Shown here piece by piece: positions 27,402 to 34,537 of a stretch of 64,000 bases of DNA. Each line of letters starts with the position of its first letter. The stretch's first letter is position 1. The notes under the pieces were generated by a model. That model did no database searches, was not told the DNA's origin, and saw only the letters and a list, made by a program, of their open reading frames with translations. Source of the DNA: Bacteroidaceae bacterium (GTDB lineage: Bacteria; Bacteroidota; Bacteroidia; Bacteroidales; Bacteroidaceae); assembly GCA_016291905.1 (NCBI GenBank), contig JAEEZS010000009.1, forward strand, positions 205,535 through 269,534. Reading direction: 5' to 3'. A program made the position numbers and the translations under genes.

Positions 27402-27622
27402 ACGAGCGCCCCTCCATGACGTTGGCAGTAACCCGCCATATTCTGCACCATATCCTCAAAACTTTGTGTATGAGCGACGTTATACTGATCATCCAAGAAA
27501 TCAATGGCCTTGTAACGGTTCAGGTAGCGATAAGCCTGTAGCGCTGACAAACCAAAGCGGCGAGCAAATTCGCTGATGAAAATGACAATATATTCAGCTT
27601 TATTTTGAGTCTCTTGTGGCAT
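27398..27622 (-). CDS. DUF3791 protein, likely partner of DUF3990
   Basis: A 74-residue protein (MPQETQNKAEYIVIFISEFA, then RFGLSALQAYRYLNRYKAIDFLDDQYNVAHTQSFEDMVQNMAGYCQRHGG) matching the DUF3791 pattern of helix, LS-x-QA-x-YL-x-RY and C-terminal YC-x-R-x-GG. DUF3791 genes regularly precede DUF3990 genes. It is the first gene of the cassette and its stop overlaps the DUF3990 start by four bases. An antitoxin or chaperone role is inferred from the arrangement only. Confidence 0.78.
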   Translation of the reverse strand: MPQETQNKAEYIVIFISEFARRFGLSALQAYRYLNRYKAIDFLDDQYNVAHTQSFEDMVQNMAGYCQRHGGALV

Positions 27623-27748
27623 GGCGTGTAACGTTTTCTATAGGAATCCGAGTGCAAAAGTAACAATAAGTTTGGAAAGAAAAGAACCTTTTGCCAATTT
27701 TTTAAAGAAAGCAGTACTTTTATCGGAAAGGGAGTTCTTTTCGCGAAT

Positions 27749-27973
27749 TTCGTGTTTTGTGATGATTTTTGATGTTTTTTCGCGAAAACAGGCCAACACT
27801 TACCTTTTTGCTCTTATCGTGCAGGTAAATAGCGCGTTAGACAAGGTAGGTGTTATTTAAACACTTACCTAACACTTACCTACCACCTACCTCATTTTTG
27901 TAGATTATAAAGCAGAACTTTTCGCGGTAGGAGCACAATTAGGAGTAAAAACCATTCTTTGTGTCCAACTTTT
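27749..27973. repeat. Direct repeat copy B (with 11-base iterons)
   Basis: The second, diverged copy of the 26363-26595 segment, lying upstream of the DUF3791 gene on that gene's strand. It holds AACACTTACCT twice and ACCACCTACCT once at 27860-27892, preceded by AGGTAGGTGTT that can pair with them. Its position means it may include the cassette promoter. The gap 27623-28353 holds no gene; it contains this repeat, the inverted repeat 27988-28042, array 2 and the ssrA terminator. Confidence 0.85.
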
Positions 27974-27987
27974 AGGGTGCGACACAA

Positions 27988-28042
27988 TGTGTTAGGTAGG
28001 TGTTAGGTAAGTGTTTCACAAACACCTACCTATCCTAACACA
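27988..28042. repeat. Imperfect inverted repeat of AGGTAAGTGTT-type words
   Basis: TGTGTTAGG at the left end pairs with CCTAACACA at the right end; inside, TAGGTGTT and GTGTTT face AAACACCTACCTA, with a bulge. The same words appear as direct iterons in copies A and B, and AGGTAAGTGTTT occurs again at about 28069. As RNA it would be a long hairpin; as DNA it is a cluster of oppositely oriented sites. Confidence 0.65.
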
Positions 28043-28154
28043 TTAATAGAAAACCATTTGCAACGGGAAAGGTAAGTGTTTGGGGTGTTTGTGCAAAAAA
28101 ACTCAGTTCATGTCACAATGGATGGAACGGAGGCTTCGGCGAGGTCGAGAATGC

Positions 28155-28272
28155 CGCGTTTGACGCTAGCGGCACAACGTCTGATTCTATTAGCGTAGCG
28201 TTTGATTCTATCGGTACAGCGTTTGATTCTGTCAGCACAGCGTCTGATTCTGTCAGTACAGCGTCAGACGCT
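28155..28272. repeat. Array 2 of 21-base-step modules
   Basis: Six 13-base modules at exact 21-base steps (28155, 28176, 28197, 28218, 28239, 28260): CGCGTTTGACGCT, AACGTCTGATTCT, AGCGTTTGATTCT twice, AGCGTCTGATTCT and AGCGTCAGACGCT. Arms are AGCGT, AACGT and AGAAT (read inward), around centres TTG, CTG or CAG. The last is a perfect palindrome. Spacers are 8 bases, such as GTCAGCAC and GTCAGTAC. It lies just beyond the ssrA terminator. The word AGCGTTTGATTCT recurs in reverse in array 4. Confidence 0.9.
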
Positions 28273-28313
28273 GTGGAGCCGAGAGTTTATCGTTTAACCT
28301 TTAACAAATGACG

Positions 28314-28339
28314 TCAGGCCCGGTGTTTGCCGGGCCTGA
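28314..28339 (-). terminator. Terminator of ssrA
   Basis: A perfect 10-base GC-rich stem (TCAGGCCCGG with CCGGGCCTGA, 6-base loop), 14 bases beyond the tmRNA 3' end on the minus strand. There is no strong T-run, so RNA processing may contribute. Confidence 0.7.
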
Positions 28340-28353
28340 ACGTGTCTTCGGGG

Positions 28354-28751
28354 TGGAGCTGGAGGGAGTCGAACCCTCGTCCAAACGAGGAAGCCATATG
28401 CTTTCTACATGCTTATCCCTGCATTGGTTTTCGAGCAGCGGCAGGCGCAGGGCGGCCAACCGATGCCTTATCCTCGAAAAAGTTTAACCGTTGGAGCGAG
28501 GCCTCCGCAGGCGATTCCCGATTTTCCTGCACCACCTTGTCGACGAGCTTCGGGACGAGAGCTTCCGGGTGATGTCTCGTCTCAGCACCTTGTGCCGAGA
28601 TTAAGCCAATGATCTACTATACTTCAATCAAGCAGCGAGAGCGTAGTTGTTTTCGCCAATTAATTGTCGACCGATGATATTTAAGTGCTACCTGTCAACG
28701 CACTGCATGCTTACATACCTCTTCTGCCCGCTGTCAAAACCGGTCAACCCC
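28354..28751 (-). ncRNA. ssrA: tmRNA
   Basis: A 398-base transfer-messenger RNA that rescues stalled ribosomes and tags their product for degradation. The 5' end GGGGTTG pairs with CAGCTCC at the 3' end as a 7-base acceptor stem, followed by discriminator A; CCA is not encoded. The T-arm reads GGAGGGTTCGACTCCCTCC-like, with TTCGA in the loop. The tag frame at 28628-28657 encodes GENNYALAA and a TGA stop, a normal Bacteroidetes tag. tmRNA genes are common integration sites, which fits the accessory DNA beyond its 3' end. Confidence 0.97.
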
Positions 28752-28840
28752 GATGTGAGTGAGCGCAAAGGAAACTTGTTTCCGTTTGCCGAGCGAACAA
28801 GGGGAAGGTGAAGCCAACCCCGATGTGAGTGAGCGCAAAG
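28745..28840 (-). repeat. 26-base direct repeat at the ssrA 5' end and leader
   Basis: The bases 28745-28770 (tmRNA 5' end and adjacent leader, CAACCCCGATGTGAGTGAGC and six more on the plus strand) recur without change at 28815-28840, 70 bases upstream. The upstream copy lies between the predicted promoter and the tmRNA. Confidence 0.9.
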
Positions 28841-28855
28841 ATTATGTTTGCGCGG

Positions 28856-28887
28856 CAAAGGTAATGCAATGCGGGTTATCGTGCAAG
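28856..28887 (-). promoter_or_regulatory. Likely promoter of ssrA
   Basis: On the minus strand, CTTG (28884-28887), 20 bases, then TACCTTTG (28856-28863): a good -7 box with a one-mismatch -33 box. It would give a precursor with about 100 extra bases before the mature tmRNA 5' end. No closer match was found. Confidence 0.5.
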
Positions 28888-28913
28888 GTTTTTTACATTT
28901 TTCTTCGTCTTCC

Positions 28914-30299
28914 CTACTCTTTTGCCCGCACCAGCTTCAGCTGCTCGTTGATTTCAGCCACGCGTTTCGTGGTGAGGGGATAGAAATAGGTGACCGTGAT
29001 AGCCAGCACGGAGACCAGGGCGGGAATGAAGCTCATGAGCATCTTCAGGCAGGTGATGGCACTGGCGGGCTGCACGAATCCGGCCTCTGCATCAGCCACA
29101 TAGCCGCAGGCAGCCAGCAGCCACATGACAGCTGCACCTCCCACAGCTCCGCCGAACTTCTGCGCCATGGAGGCCGACGAGAAGATAAGCCCTGTGGATG
29201 CCGTCTTGTACTCCAGCTCGGCATAGTCGCTGACATCGGCATACATGCTCCACACCAGCGGGCTCTGAATGCCGGTGAAGATGCTGATGATGACTTGCAG
29301 CACGAGCATGGTCCACACACCCCCGTTCGTCACGGGAACAAAGAAGAAGAGCACACTCAGCACTATCAGGCAGGCGTTCACCATGATGAATGTGGACTTC
29401 TTGCCCAGCTTGTTTGTGATGGGCACAGCCAGTGCCACGCCTACCATGTTGCTGATTTCGCCAATGGTGAGGAACAGGCCGGCAAAGAGCAGCAGGCTCA
29501 CACCCAGGGCAGGAATCGTCAGCTGGTACTTTGTGCCCAGCACATCGGTGAAGAAGAAGGCCACTGTGGAGCCACGCACGGTGTTGAACAGGTTGCTGCA
29601 CAGCGCGGCACCAATCATCAGCCACCAGGGCTTGTTGTGCACGAGCATCTTCAGGTCCTTCCCTACCGACACCTTCGAGACGGTGTGCAGGTGTTCCTTC
29701 GTCATCAGGAAACAGAGCAGGAACAGCACAAAGACACCGCCTGCCACACAAATCATGGCCCACTGCCAGCCACGCGTGGTGTCGTATCCGCCAAAGGCGT
29801 TGCAGAGCGGCTCCCAGATGAGCAGGCTGATGAACGAGCCGGTGTAGGCAAAGAACATGCGGAACGACGAGAAGACGGTCTTCTCCTTCGAGTTGTCGGT
29901 CATCACACCGAGCATGCTGCCGTAGGGGACGTTGATGGCGGTGTAGATGGTCATCATCAGGATGTAGGTGACGTAGGCCCACACGAGCTTGGCAGCATAG
30001 CCCCAGTCGGGGGTGGTGAACAGCAGGATGCCGCAGATGCTGAACGGCGCAGCAATCCACAGCAGATAGGGACGGTATTTGCCCCAGCGGGTATGGGTAC
30101 GGTCGGCAATGATGCCCATCATGGGGTCGGAGACGGCGTCCCAGATACGGGTGATAAGCATGAGCAAACCTGCATCCACCATGCTGAGTCCGAAGATGTT
30201 TGCATAGAAGAACGGAAGATAGTAGGAAAAGACTTTCCAGAACGACGATGACGCCATGTCACCAAAGCCGTAGCCGATTTTTTCTTTCAGAGTAGCCAT
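28914..30299 (-). CDS. GPH-family sugar symporter (mannan oligosaccharides likely)
   Basis: A 461-residue transporter with about twelve membrane helices. It begins MATLKEKIGYGFGDMASSSF, with the motif WDAVSDPMMGIIADRTHTRWGKYRPYLLW between helices 2 and 3, both signatures of the glycoside-pentoside-hexuronide:cation symporters (MelB-like). It lies 45 bases after the GH130 phosphorylase and GH26 mannanase genes, so the likely cargo is mannobiose or a short glucomannan oligosaccharide. It is in the inner membrane, and it is the last gene of the mannan operon. Confidence 0.88.
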   Translation of the reverse strand: MATLKEKIGYGFGDMASSSFWKVFSYYLPFFYANIFGLSMVDAGLLMLITRIWDAVSDPMMGIIADRTHTRWGKYRPYLLWIAAPFSICGILLFTTPDWGYAAKLVWAYVTYILMMTIYTAINVPYGSMLGVMTDNSKEKTVFSSFRMFFAYTGSFISLLIWEPLCNAFGGYDTTRGWQWAMICVAGGVFVLFLLCFLMTKEHLHTVSKVSVGKDLKMLVHNKPWWLMIGAALCSNLFNTVRGSTVAFFFTDVLGTKYQLTIPALGVSLLLFAGLFLTIGEISNMVGVALAVPITNKLGKKSTFIMVNACLIVLSVLFFFVPVTNGGVWTMLVLQVIISIFTGIQSPLVWSMYADVSDYAELEYKTASTGLIFSSASMAQKFGGAVGGAAVMWLLAACGYVADAEAGFVQPASAITCLKMLMSFIPALVSVLAITVTYFYPLTTKRVAEINEQLKLVRAKE

Positions 30300-30343
30300 G
30301 AGGGGGAATGAAAAATTAGGAATGAGGAATGAGGAATTAGGAA

Positions 30344-31522
30344 TTAGAAATTGGGAATGATTCTGAGGTTTTTGTCAATCAGCGCCTTGAGGGTTTCGAC
30401 GGAGGAGGCTGTCGTCAGGCCGTCGGCAGGGGTGTTCATGCAGTAATCGACGAGCTTCTCCACCGTCGATGTGGCCACGTGCATCCGTGTGTCGCTGGAG
30501 GCATAGTAGATAAACACCTTGCCGTCGTCGTCAGCAATCCAGCCGTTTGTGAAAAGGACATTCGACACATCGCCTATGCGTTCCTCTCCCACAGGGGCCA
30601 TGAAGTAGCCGGCAGGCGATGCTATCACCCGTGTGGGGTCGTCAAGTGCCGTCATATACATATAGAGCACGTAGCGCAGCCCTGCCGCACAGCCTCGTAC
30701 ACCGTGTGCCAGATGCAGCCAGCCCTGTGGCGTCTTGATGGGGTGAGGGCCTTCGCCGTTCTTCACCTCCTTGATGGTGTGGTAGTAGCGCGGGTCGATG
30801 ATGGTCTCCTCACGGATTTCGGCATGTGTGATGTCGTCCACCAGTGCCCAACCGATTCCCCCACCCTCGCCTGCATCGATGAAGCCATCCTGCGGACGGG
30901 TGTAGAGGGCGTACTTGCCGTTCACAAACTCAGGATGAAGCACCACATTGCGTTGCTGTGTCCGCGTCTTGAGGTCTGGCAGACGTTCCCATGTCTTGAG
31001 GTCCTTCGTGCGGCAGATGGCAGCCGTAGCCGTAGCCGACGAGAGGTCACCTGCAGGCGCCTTATCGTCGTGCCGCTCAGCACAGAAGATGCCATAGACC
31101 CAGCCATCCTCGTGTGCCGTCAAGCGTATGTCGTAGATGTTGGTAGCAGGGACGACGTCCTCAGGCATCGTGACGGGATAGTCCCAGAAGCGGAAGTTGT
31201 CCACTCCGTTCGGACTCTCAGCCACAGCGAAGAATGACTTGCGGTCGGCTCCTTCCACACGGACAACAAGCAGGTAGTTGCCGTTCCACTTGATAGCCCC
31301 GCTATTGAACGTGGCGTTCATGCCGATGCGCTCCAGCAACAGGGGATTCGTCTGTTCATCCAGGTCGTAGCGCCAGAAGACAGGCGTATGCTGTGCCGTC
31401 AGGATGGGAAATCTGTATCGGGTGATGATGCCGTTGCCGCCTTCGACGGGCTCGTTGGGACGACAAATCAGCGCTTCGTGGGCTGCAAACAGCTCAGCAA
31501 CCCGTTCTTTATAGGCTTTCAT
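30344..31522 (-). CDS. GH130 phosphorylase, probable 4-O-beta-mannosyl-glucose phosphorylase
   Basis: A 392-residue cytoplasmic enzyme (no signal) that splits beta-1,4-mannosyl-glucose or related disaccharides with phosphate, giving mannose 1-phosphate. It has the five-bladed propeller repeats of GH130: NATFNSGAIKWNGNYLLVVRVEGADRKSFF, VVPATNIYDIRLTAHEDGWVYGIFCAE, and HTIKEVKNGEGPHPIKTPQGWLHLAHGVR. The catalytic Asp lies in NIYDIRLT. The length and N-terminus fit subfamily GH130_1. The ATG overlaps the GH26 stop as ATGA, confirming the operon. A mannobiose 2-epimerase, usual in this pathway, is not in the window. Confidence 0.88.
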   Translation of the reverse strand: MKAYKERVAELFAAHEALICRPNEPVEGGNGIITRYRFPILTAQHTPVFWRYDLDEQTNPLLLERIGMNATFNSGAIKWNGNYLLVVRVEGADRKSFFAVAESPNGVDNFRFWDYPVTMPEDVVPATNIYDIRLTAHEDGWVYGIFCAERHDDKAPAGDLSSATATAAICRTKDLKTWERLPDLKTRTQQRNVVLHPEFVNGKYALYTRPQDGFIDAGEGGGIGWALVDDITHAEIREETIIDPRYYHTIKEVKNGEGPHPIKTPQGWLHLAHGVRGCAAGLRYVLYMYMTALDDPTRVIASPAGYFMAPVGEERIGDVSNVLFTNGWIADDDGKVFIYYASSDTRMHVATSTVEKLVDYCMNTPADGLTTASSVETLKALIDKNLRIIPNF

Positions 31523-32649
31523 TGGATATCTTTTGCAAACAATGTACGGGGATTCTTATAGAACTCAATGAAGTCGGCTTCAGACTCATGCCCTGGGTAG
31601 ATGCCGTAGTGGTGCGTCTCCCTGTCCCAGGCATTACGCCACACGAGCACATAGGCTACGGGGGCATCGCCTAAGGCGGGCAGCAGCGTACCCGTCCACC
31701 ATGTCGGGTCGGGTGTACTCTCAAAGCCTGTCTCGGTGACGGCAGCCACCTTGCCATGCGTCTTTGCCGCCTCCACAAGGATGTCAAGGCTGCGCTTCAT
31801 CGTTGCCAGATAGGGTTCGCGCGGGCCATACTGGTAGGTATCAAAGCCCAGCACATCCACGATGTCGTCGCCCGGATAGCGCTCGAAGTACTCCTCCTGC
31901 GTCGTAGGCTCGGTGCCCGGACTGTAAGCCCAAAGCAGGTTGGTCAAGCCACGCGCCTGCATGAAGTCGTAGGTCATGCGCCACAGCCCTTTGTACTGCT
32001 CGGTGGTGCAAATCTCCTGTCCCCACCAGAACCAGCTGCCCGTGTGCTCGTGCCAAGGGCGGAACAGCATCGGCACGGGTGTTCCGTCGGCAGTCTTGAT
32101 GGAAGCAAGGAAGTCAGCCACACGCCCCATGCGCGTCAGGAATTCCTCGTGCAGCTTTCCGTCAGGAAGGATGGAAGCCGCCGTTCCCTTGTCGTGAAAG
32201 TCCCACGCATCATTGCCCGTCAGCGGATTATCCAGATGCCACGAGAGGGTCACGATGCCCCCACGCTCATAGTGGGCAATAATCTCACGCCGCATCTTGT
32301 CGAAGAGCACACCGTCGAGGTTTCGCTTGTGCCCCAGTTCCAGACGCCCGAGGTCGAAGCCGATGACAGCAGGATAGTCGCCACAGACCTCCTTCGTGTC
32401 TGAGCGCCCCTCCGTTGAGGCGTCAGCATCTTGTTCCTGCGGGGCTGCAATCCCTGCCCACGTGTGGCCGTAGGCTGTATCGTCCTGATGACCGAACATC
32501 ACCTTATGCCCCTCAGCAGCGGCTTTCATCTTGGCCAACATAGCCTGTGCTTCTGCACTACGTGACGGAGCCGGCTCACCCTTCTTCGGGCCGCATGCCG
32601 TCAACAGCAAAGCCCCCATCAGGGCCAGAAAAACTATAGTCTTTTTCAT
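31519..32649 (-). CDS. Beta-mannanase lipoprotein, GH26
   Basis: A 376-residue endo- or exo-acting mannanase. The lipobox LLLTAC places Cys19 as the lipidated residue, so the enzyme is anchored to a membrane, probably the outer one. The acid/base is Glu201 in FRPWHEHTGSWFWWG and the nucleophile is Glu306 in AAVTETGFE, both at the expected spacing. VMFGHQDDTAYG near residue 50 is also typical of the family. It is the first gene of the operon with GH130 and a GPH symporter, and has a consensus promoter. Confidence 0.93.
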   Translation of the reverse strand: MKKTIVFLALMGALLLTACGPKKGEPAPSRSAEAQAMLAKMKAAAEGHKVMFGHQDDTAYGHTWAGIAAPQEQDADASTEGRSDTKEVCGDYPAVIGFDLGRLELGHKRNLDGVLFDKMRREIIAHYERGGIVTLSWHLDNPLTGNDAWDFHDKGTAASILPDGKLHEEFLTRMGRVADFLASIKTADGTPVPMLFRPWHEHTGSWFWWGQEICTTEQYKGLWRMTYDFMQARGLTNLLWAYSPGTEPTTQEEYFERYPGDDIVDVLGFDTYQYGPREPYLATMKRSLDILVEAAKTHGKVAAVTETGFESTPDPTWWTGTLLPALGDAPVAYVLVWRNAWDRETHHYGIYPGHESEADFIEFYKNPRTLFAKDIQ

Positions 32650-32678
32650 GTCGTTAGGTTTTAATAGCTATTTTGCTG

Positions 32679-32710
32679 CAAATATAATTCCTTTTTCCAA
32701 AATCGCCAAA
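32679..32710 (-). promoter_or_regulatory. Promoter of the mannan operon
   Basis: On the minus strand, TTTG (32707-32710), 20 bases, TATATTTG (32679-32686): a perfect consensus, 29 bases before the GH26 ATG. It shows the mannan genes are a separate unit from the xylan genes just upstream. Confidence 0.85.
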
Positions 32711-32752
32711 TCTTGTGGCTCTGATTCATCGTATCCCTAAATCTACACGTGC

Positions 32753-34507
32753 TTATTCCTTCACATAAGGCTCCAGATTCTTTGCCTCGACAGCATAACC
32801 TTGTTCGTTGGGATGGAGTCCGTCGCCGACAAAGAGCGACTCTATCAGACGCCCGTCGTTGTCAAGGAATCCGGCTGACATATCCACGTAGGTCACGTCG
32901 GTGCCCTTCAGTCGTTCAGCCACACGAGCGTTGATGGCTGCCACGCGTTCCTCAGCACCTCGACGCGGCATGATGCCCACCTGATAAATCTTTGCCTTCG
33001 GCTGATGGCGTTGGACGGCATCAATGAGCATCATCATGCCCTTGACAATCTCCTCGTCGCTGTTGACGCCGATGTTGTTGGTGCCGAGCAGGAGGAAAAC
33101 CTTCTTTGCCTCGAAGCCGTCAAGCTCGCCATGAGCGATGCGCCAGAGTCCGTTTTCGATGCGGTCCCAGCCAAAGCCCTGATTGTGCACCACATAGCCC
33201 TTGAACAGCTTGTTCCAACTCTTGGCATACGCCTTGGCCTGCTTCGCGTCCTTACGCACGACGTCAGTCCAGAAGTGGGTGATGGAGTTGCCGAGGAGCA
33301 CGATGTCAGGCTGCTCGTCGCGGTTACGCTGCAGCATCAGCTCGTGGCGTGTTCGCCAGTCGTACCAGTCGCGTTGCTGCGTACGAGGCCAGAAGGTCTT
33401 GTCGCCCATGCCCGCTTCGGGGAAGATTTCATGGATTTTCCTGTTCAGGGCATCGGCATACTGACGCATTCCCAAGTCGTTGGGGTGACAGCCTTCGACC
33501 ATAAAATCAATCGTAAAGCCCATCTCGTCATAGGGCAGATAGTAGAGGTTCTTGACGCCCTGTTCAAGCAACGTATGATAGGCACGCCGCTGTTCGAGGT
33601 TGGAGTTCATATACCAGTCAATAGCCTGCTGCGAGGCTGAGCCGTTGGAGTAGCAATGCTCAATCAACAAGATGGGCACGTCGCTCTTCTCGCGCAGGAG
33701 GGCAACGCCACGCAACATACGGTCGTAAATCAACTCCGTGCGCTCGGTAGCGAGGTTGGGAAGGCAGTCAAGGATATAAAGTTTCGCATCAATCTCCGCC
33801 ATGAGGTTGAACACCTCCTCCTCAAGCAAGCCGTTGCCGGAGAAGCCCAAGTTGATGACGGGATAGTCCGTCTCGCGATGTACGATGTTGGTCCAAGCCA
33901 TACCTGGACGTGAGGCGCAGGCACCTTGTGCTACCGACGTGCCATAGACGACGATGGGAGGCTCAAGCGAGGCCGGCAGGAAGCGCAGCTCGCACTCCTC
34001 AGGCACGCCCACCTCAAGCCATGTCACCTCGTTGTAGAGCGGAAGGAACAGCTCGAAATCATAGCCGCGCCCCTCGCCCGTAAAGTAGGTGATATCCTTG
34101 AACTCGTAGTTGATGGTGTCCTTAAACGAAAGATTGAACCGGCTGGCACACCAGCGCAGCTGACCATCGGCATCTTTGGCAAAAAGATCAAGGCCCGACA
34201 CCCCCGTTGAGGGCATGTGAAACATGCTGAGTCCACGACTCACCTTGTACCTGACCTTCACGCTCGGCGCATTGGTGTGGAAACAGATGGACAGTCCAGC
34301 CGATTGCTTCGAGAGAGTCCACACCACATCGCGCACCGTTCCTTCGGCCCTCGGCGTCAGGCGGTGATAGCAATCCTTCAGCTCGCTGTTCCACCAGCGG
34401 CCATGCACCATGTTCTCCCCCTGTTCCAGCGGGTTTATCCACTTTGTCTGCGCCATCAGCGGCAGCAGGCACCACACACACACTAAGAGCAAAAACTTTC
34501 TTTTCAT
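32753..34507 (-). CDS. Secreted double-SGNH esterase, probable acetylxylan/carbohydrate esterase
   Basis: A 584-residue protein with a signal peptide (ending LPLMAQ), an N-terminal jelly-roll region (about 30-180) and two SGNH hydrolase domains. The first starts IVVYGTSVAQGACASRPGMAW and ends VEGCHPNDLGM; the second has IVLLGNSITHFW, LLLGTNNIGVNS and GDGLHPNEQGY. Both nucleophile serines are present. In the first domain the usual Asp of the D-x-x-H pair appears as Glu (VEGCH). It lies 30 bases after GH67, so it probably removes acetyl groups from xylan. The substrate is inferred from context. Confidence 0.82.
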   Translation of the reverse strand: MKRKFLLLVCVWCLLPLMAQTKWINPLEQGENMVHGRWWNSELKDCYHRLTPRAEGTVRDVVWTLSKQSAGLSICFHTNAPSVKVRYKVSRGLSMFHMPSTGVSGLDLFAKDADGQLRWCASRFNLSFKDTINYEFKDITYFTGEGRGYDFELFLPLYNEVTWLEVGVPEECELRFLPASLEPPIVVYGTSVAQGACASRPGMAWTNIVHRETDYPVINLGFSGNGLLEEEVFNLMAEIDAKLYILDCLPNLATERTELIYDRMLRGVALLREKSDVPILLIEHCYSNGSASQQAIDWYMNSNLEQRRAYHTLLEQGVKNLYYLPYDEMGFTIDFMVEGCHPNDLGMRQYADALNRKIHEIFPEAGMGDKTFWPRTQQRDWYDWRTRHELMLQRNRDEQPDIVLLGNSITHFWTDVVRKDAKQAKAYAKSWNKLFKGYVVHNQGFGWDRIENGLWRIAHGELDGFEAKKVFLLLGTNNIGVNSDEEIVKGMMMLIDAVQRHQPKAKIYQVGIMPRRGAEERVAAINARVAERLKGTDVTYVDMSAGFLDNDGRLIESLFVGDGLHPNEQGYAVEAKNLEPYVKE

Positions 34508-34537
34508 GTCGTCTTTTTTTTATAAGGTATTAAAAGG

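Noticed and set aside
28155..28272. CRISPR array as an explanation for the 21-base-step arrays
   Set aside because: Spacers are only 8 bases and often repeated, modules vary, and no cas genes are present.
28343..28385. tRNA-like sequence with TTCGA loop
   Set aside because: It is the 3' end of the tmRNA, not a separate tRNA; no other tRNA was seen in the window.
28848..30251. 467-codon plus-strand frame over the mannan-side symporter gene
   Set aside because: Rich in His and Gln without family motifs; the minus strand is a clear GPH symporter.
30300..30343. GGAATGAGGAATTAGGAATT-type tract between genes, also near 37430 and 4220
   Set aside because: Simple AT-rich low-complexity sequence common between genes in this phylum; no constant period or module was found.
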